Shown here: piece after piece, positions 60,306-64,000 of the stretch
How positions within the stretch are numbered: the first letter of the stretch is position 1
How the letters are laid out: the number at the start of each line of letters is the position of its first letter
Origin: CBDAMZ01 sp965197375
GTDB lineage: Bacteria; Acidobacteriota; Vicinamibacteria; Vicinamibacterales; UBA8438
Assembly: GCA_965197375.1 (NCBI GenBank)
Contig: CBDAMZ010000008.1
Coordinates: forward strand, 124,001 to 188,000
DNA: 64,000 nt
Direction of reading: 5' to 3'
The notes under the pieces: generated by a model
What the model was told of the DNA's origin: nothing
Database searches by the model: none
What the model saw: the letters and a program-made list of their open reading frames with translations, nothing else
Program-made: the position numbers and the translations under genes

Positions 60306-62909
60306 CTAGACGGTTGCGGCCACCTTTTCGACGGTGAATACTTCGATGACGTCTCCGAGCTTCAGGTCTGGGAAACGCTCGAACGCGATGCCGCATTCGA
60401 ATCCAGCCTTGACCTCACTGACGTCGTCCTTGAACCGCCGTAGTGATCCTATTCGTCCTTCGTGAATCACGACGCCGTCACGTACAAGGCGCGCTTGTGC
60501 CTCTCCAGACCGTTCGATCCGTCCGTCGGTCACCATGCAGCCGGCAGCCGTTCCGAACTTCGGCACCTTGAATGTTTGCCGGACCTCGGCCATTCCAAGC
60601 TGCTGCTCATGGATCGTCGGCTCGAGCAGACCAGCCATTGCTTTTTTGACCTCATCGGTCACGTTGTAGATGATCGAATACCGGCGGACGTCGACGCCTT
60701 CCCGCTCAGCGGTGTCTGCTGCATTCCGGTCAGGACGTACATTGAAACCGATGATGATCGCCCTTGAGGTCGATGCTAATAAAACGTCCCACTCACTGAT
60801 GGATCCGACGCCGGAATGAATAATCCTGATCTTCACACGCTTGTCACCAAGTTTGGCAAGTGAGTCAGCCAAGACTTCGGCGGAGCCCTGAACGTCAGCC
60901 TTGATGATGATAGCCAGCTCCTTGGTCTCGCCGTCCACGAGCTGCTCCTGCAACGACTCTAATGTCACACGCGTGCGCGGGCCGCTTAGCGCCTTTTCCT
61001 TCGCCTGATTCTTCCGGTACAGTGCTATTTGTCGTGCCTTGGCCGCGTCTGCCACGGCTTGAAAGGCGTTGCCTGGCTGTGGCAGTCCCGCCAAGCCAAG
61101 TACCTCCACAGGACTTGACGGACCGATCTCTTTCGCGGGCTGCCCGCGATCATCGATCAGGGCCCGAACGCGGCCAACGACGACACCGGCGATGAAGTTG
61201 TCCCCAACCCTTAGTGTGCCGTCCTGGACGAGGACCGTCGCCACTGGTCCACGGCCTCGATCCATCTTTGCCTCGAGTACGGTCCCGCTGGCTGCCCGCT
61301 TCGGGTTGGCTTTGTGCTCGCCCATTTCGGTGACCAACAGGATCATCTCAAGGAGCAGGTCCAAATTCTTTCGCTGTTTAGCGGAGACTGGCACAGTTAC
61401 GGTCTGTCCGCCCCAGTCCTCAGCCGTCAACCCACGATCTGCCAGCTCCTGCTTGACGCGATCTGGGTTGGCGTTCGGTTTGTCGATCTTGTTGATCGCG
61501 GCGAGAATTGGCACCTTGGCCGCGCGGGCGTGGTCGATGGCCTCCTGCGTCTGCGGCATCACGCCATCGTCAGCTGCAACTACGAGCACGACGACATCAG
61601 TTACCTCTGCGCCACGCGCGCGCATTAGGGTAAAGGCTTCGTGACCAGGCGTATCAAGGAACACGATGCGGCGGTCCTTTACCGCGACCGCGTACGCGCC
61701 GATATGCTGTGTGATGCCGCCAGCCTCACGTTCGGCCACCTTCGTCTCTCGGATGCTGTCGAGCAGGGTCGTCTTGCCGTGGTCGACATGGCCCATGACG
61801 GTCACGACGGGCGCCCGTACCACCAGATCCTCTGGGCTGGTGTCCTCAGTCGTGACCATCTCCTCTTCGAACGTTCGCATTTTTACGTCGGCGCCGAACT
61901 CCCGCGCGATCATGGTTGCGGTGTCGGCGTCGAGCGTTGTGTTGATGGTCAGCATTAGCCGCTTTTCGATCAGCTTCTTTAACACGTCCTTTGCTCGAAC
62001 GTCGATCCTGTCGGCCAGGTCCTTAACGGTCATTCCCTCGGCCAGCGTGATCGTTCGAGTGATCGGCGGCGGCGGAGCGGTCATGGCCGGGGTGGTTTGC
62101 GTTCGCACACGACGCTCTGCCGAGCGTCGGCCACCAAAACGGTGCTGCGGCCGAGGTGGTGGGCGGTACCCAACCGCAGGTCGCGGAGGAAGTTGTCGCG
62201 CAGCTGGCGGTCGGATCGGGTGGGACGGGAGGGGTCTTGGGCCTCCGAGTGGTGGCTTGACTATCGGCGGCGCAGTACTTGGGGTAGCCGTCGCGCCAGT
62301 GTCTATACGCGCGGACGCGGGAGGCTCCTCGACGCGCAGGCGTAGGACGGGCGGAACCACGCGGCCGGTTACCTGCGTGATAGTCGGGGCGGCGGGTGGC
62401 GGCGCTTGGGCAACCGGCTTTGACGGCGGCTCAGCCGGCGCAGGTGCCGCGGTGACAGGGAGCTCCTCTGGTTCGACGGGTATGGTCGCCGCATCAGTTC
62501 GTTCAGCGGCTTGTGCTTCCGCTGCCGCGCCCAGCGCGGCGTTGGCCGCTTCGGCCTGAGCCGTGGCTTCTTCGGCGGCTTTAACGGCCGCCACCTTGGC
62601 GGCCTTTGCCGACTTTACCAGCCGTGGGGATCCGAGCTTCGGCTTGGTCGGTGCAGCTGGTTCTGGTTTGGCTGCCGTGCGCTTCCCGCCGCGGCGCGCC
62701 GCCGGCTTTTTAGCAAACAGCTGCCCACTTGGTAGCTCGATGTTACGCTTGCGTGCAACTCGTTCGGCGAACTGCCGCGCCACGATCTCTTCGATCGTGC
62801 TCGAGGCGCTCTTGACTTCGATCCCGTGCTGCTTGCGAAGTAAGTCGACGACGTCCTGGCTCGGGATACCTAGTACTTCCGCGACTCTGTAAATCCGGAT
62901 CGTGGCCAC
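60306..62909 (-). CDS. infB: Translation initiation factor IF-2
   Basis: An 867-residue protein from GTG 62909. The N-terminus starts with an IF2-N module (ATIRIYRVAEVLGIPSQDVV), followed by a long Ala/Pro/Arg-rich linker to about residue 290 and a second IF2-N-like part (KDLADRIDVRAKDVLKKLIE). The G domain has VTVMGHVDHGKTTLL, DTPGHEAF and NKIDKPNAN. The C-terminal domains end EAQARLVRDGVVIHEGRI and KVAATV. It places initiator tRNA on the 30S subunit. nusA ends 5 bases before it. Confidence 0.97.
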   Translation of the reverse strand: MATIRIYRVAEVLGIPSQDVVDLLRKQHGIEVKSASSTIEEIVARQFAERVARKRNIELPSGQLFAKKPAARRGGKRTAAKPEPAAPTKPKLGSPRLVKSAKAAKVAAVKAAEEATAQAEAANAALGAAAEAQAAERTDAATIPVEPEELPVTAAPAPAEPPSKPVAQAPPPAAPTITQVTGRVVPPVLRLRVEEPPASARIDTGATATPSTAPPIVKPPLGGPRPLPSHPIRPPAARQLPPRPAVGYRPPPRPQHRFGGRRSAERRVRTQTTPAMTAPPPPITRTITLAEGMTVKDLADRIDVRAKDVLKKLIEKRLMLTINTTLDADTATMIAREFGADVKMRTFEEEMVTTEDTSPEDLVVRAPVVTVMGHVDHGKTTLLDSIRETKVAEREAGGITQHIGAYAVAVKDRRIVFLDTPGHEAFTLMRARGAEVTDVVVLVVAADDGVMPQTQEAIDHARAAKVPILAAINKIDKPNANPDRVKQELADRGLTAEDWGGQTVTVPVSAKQRKNLDLLLEMILLVTEMGEHKANPKRAASGTVLEAKMDRGRGPVATVLVQDGTLRVGDNFIAGVVVGRVRALIDDRGQPAKEIGPSSPVEVLGLAGLPQPGNAFQAVADAAKARQIALYRKNQAKEKALSGPRTRVTLESLQEQLVDGETKELAIIIKADVQGSAEVLADSLAKLGDKRVKIRIIHSGVGSISEWDVLLASTSRAIIIGFNVRPDRNAADTAEREGVDVRRYSIIYNVTDEVKKAMAGLLEPTIHEQQLGMAEVRQTFKVPKFGTAAGCMVTDGRIERSGEAQARLVRDGVVIHEGRIGSLRRFKDDVSEVKAGFECGIAFERFPDLKLGDVIEVFTVEKVAATV

Positions 62910-62914
62910 GCGGC

Positions 62915-64000
62915 TCAGCCCTTTGCTAAGGTATCGTTCGTTGGCTTTGGCGGGGTTTCGCTTGCCTTCGGTCCGGCGGCGACCTCGGCTGCTTCGGCGG
63001 CCGCCCGCGCGACTGCGTCAACCTGCTCTCGTACGGTCGCCTGCAGTTGTTCTGCCGTCGCCTCATCGACGCCAGCCACCTTAGCGAGGTTGGCCGCCGT
63101 CGTCGCAAGTAGGCTGTCGGCGGTGTCGAGACCCGCATCGCCCAGCTGACGCAGCTGCTGCTCGTCAAGTCCGGGTAATGTCAACGCTGTTGTTTGCTGC
63201 GGCTTGGTTTCGCCTATCTCCGCCGGTCCGGTAGCGGCTTCGGCCGCTTCGGCGGCCGCCCGTGCGACCGCGTCGACCTGCTCCCGGACGGCTTCCCGCA
63301 GTTTTTCTGCCATCGCCTCATCGACACCGGCCACCTCAGCGAGGTTAGCTGCCGTCGTTTCGAGCAGGCTATCGGCGGTGTCGAGACCTGCGTCCCCTAG
63401 CTGACGTAGTTGCTGCGCGTCAAGCCCTGGCAGTGTTAGCGTTGCCGCTTCTTCGGTGGCACCCAACCCATCGAACTTAGCCTCAATTTCGCGACGCTTT
63501 TCCTCCTCGCTCTTGATATCGATCTTCCAGCCTGTCAGCTTCGCGGCGAGACGGACGTTTTGGCCCTTCGTGCCGATGGCCAGCGAGAGTTGCCTATCCT
63601 CGACGACGACTTCGATAACCCTCGCGACGTCGTCGACGATCGTCACACTTTGCACCCTTGCTGGGCTGATACCGTTTGTGACGAAAACAAGTGGATCATC
63701 GGACCACTCGACGATATCGATTTTCTCCCCGCGCAGTTCCCGGATGATCGCTTGCACGCGCGTACCCTTTATCCCGACGCACGCACCAACCGGATCGACG
63801 TCGCGCTCGCGCGAGTGGACAGCCACTTTGGCGCGATCGCCAGCTTCTCGCACGGCGCCCCGGATCGAGACCGTCCCGTCGTAGATTTCCGGCACTTCCT
63901 GCTCGAATAATTTGATCAACAAGACCGGGTCGGTTCGTGAAAGGATGATCTGCGGTCCTTTGGTGTTCTTATTGACCTCTCGGATGACAACGCGGATACG
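62915..64000 (-). CDS. nusA: Transcription factor NusA, C-terminal part (partial)
   Basis: The frame runs beyond the window end, so the N-terminal domain is missing. Visible parts are the end of the S1 domain-linker region (GAVREAGDRAKVAVHSRERD), the KH1 part DPVGACVGIKGTRVQAIIRE, and KH2 (LAIGTKGQNVRLAAKLTGWK). These are followed by two near-identical C-terminal repeats, each with a helix-hairpin-helix (LRQLGDAGLDTADSLL). NusA controls pausing, termination and antitermination. The gene leads into infB, as in most bacteria. The duplication is described separately. Confidence 0.95.
   Translation of the reverse strand, partial: RIRVVIREVNKNTKGPQIILSRTDPVLLIKLFEQEVPEIYDGTVSIRGAVREAGDRAKVAVHSRERDVDPVGACVGIKGTRVQAIIRELRGEKIDIVEWSDDPLVFVTNGISPARVQSVTIVDDVARVIEVVVEDRQLSLAIGTKGQNVRLAAKLTGWKIDIKSEEEKRREIEAKFDGLGATEEAATLTLPGLDAQQLRQLGDAGLDTADSLLETTAANLAEVAGVDEAMAEKLREAVREQVDAVARAAAEAAEAATGPAEIGETKPQQTTALTLPGLDEQQLRQLGDAGLDTADSLLATTAANLAKVAGVDEATAEQLQATVREQVDAVARAAAEAAEVAAGPKASETPPKPTNDTLAKG
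62970..63187 (-). repeat. Tandem repeat unit in nusA, copy 2 (C-terminal)
   Basis: This 218-bp unit encodes TLPGLDEQQLRQLGDAGLDT and the helix-hairpin-helix and Ala-rich helix that follow. It matches the unit at 63225-63442 closely at nucleotide and protein level. A 37-bp linker separates the two, so the period is 255 bp, an exact multiple of three. Confidence 0.8.
63225..63442 (-). repeat. Tandem repeat unit in nusA, copy 1
   Basis: This is the first of two 218-bp units in nusA, encoding TLPGLDAQQLRQLGDAGLDT and on to EQVDAVARAAAEAAEAATGP. The two units differ mainly at third codon positions and in a few residues (for example ETTAANLAEV against ATTAANLAKV). Confidence 0.8.

Overview
The window reads as a chromosomal segment of a diderm (Gram-negative) bacterium of moderately high GC. 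It carries a long translation and transcription supercluster followed by a mixed housekeeping region. An outer membrane is implied by an OmpA-type protein, a TraF/OMPP1-like beta-barrel protein and a Tat system. Gene order and protein style (pyruvoyl arginine decarboxylase, VKOR-DsbA fusion, MacB-type permease remnant, IS630 remnant) fit an Acidobacteriota lineage such as Vicinamibacteria; that placement is my inference, since no rRNA gene lies in the window.

Region 1 (1-31886, all + strand) is the fused rif/str/S10/spc/alpha block: end of nusG, rplK-rplA-rplJ-rplL, rpoB-rpoC, rpsL-rpsG-fusA-tuf, rpsJ-rplC-rplD-rplW-rplB-rpsS-rplV-rpsC-rplP-rpmC-rpsQ, rplN-rplX-rplE-rpsZ-rpsH-rplF-rplR-rpsE-rpmD-rplO-secY-adk-map-rpmJ, and rpsM-rpsK-rpsD-rpoA-rplQ. 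Many genes overlap by 1-4 bases, which indicates translational coupling. infA is absent from its usual place between map and rpmJ. RpoB carries an unusual eight-cysteine insert resembling the zinc domain of RpoC.

Region 2 (31887-43980) is looser and shows decay. It holds a frameshifted asparagine-synthetase-like amidotransferase with a SAM methyltransferase, an IS630-family transposase remnant, a divergent EF-G paralogue, a MacB permease C-terminal remnant, a pyruvoyl arginine decarboxylase, an outer-membrane protein, a VKOR-DsbA oxidative-folding fusion, a decayed ABC ATPase, prepilin peptidase and aroB.

Region 3 (44187-64000) holds proS, an OmpA-like porin, tatC-tatA, an S41 protease and smc. 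It ends in a minus-strand RNA/translation cluster transcribed in the order nusA-infB-DUF503-rbfA-nrnA-truB-rpsO-pnp. NusA is cut by the window end and has a near-identical tandem duplication in its C-terminal part.

The most unusual element outside the genes is a ~180-bp repeat present twice (40118-40297, and inverted at 58271-58455). Its ends pair into a long stem, both copies share an internal hairpin, and both lie immediately after the stop codon of the upstream gene. No CRISPR array, tRNA, rRNA or intact mobile element was seen.
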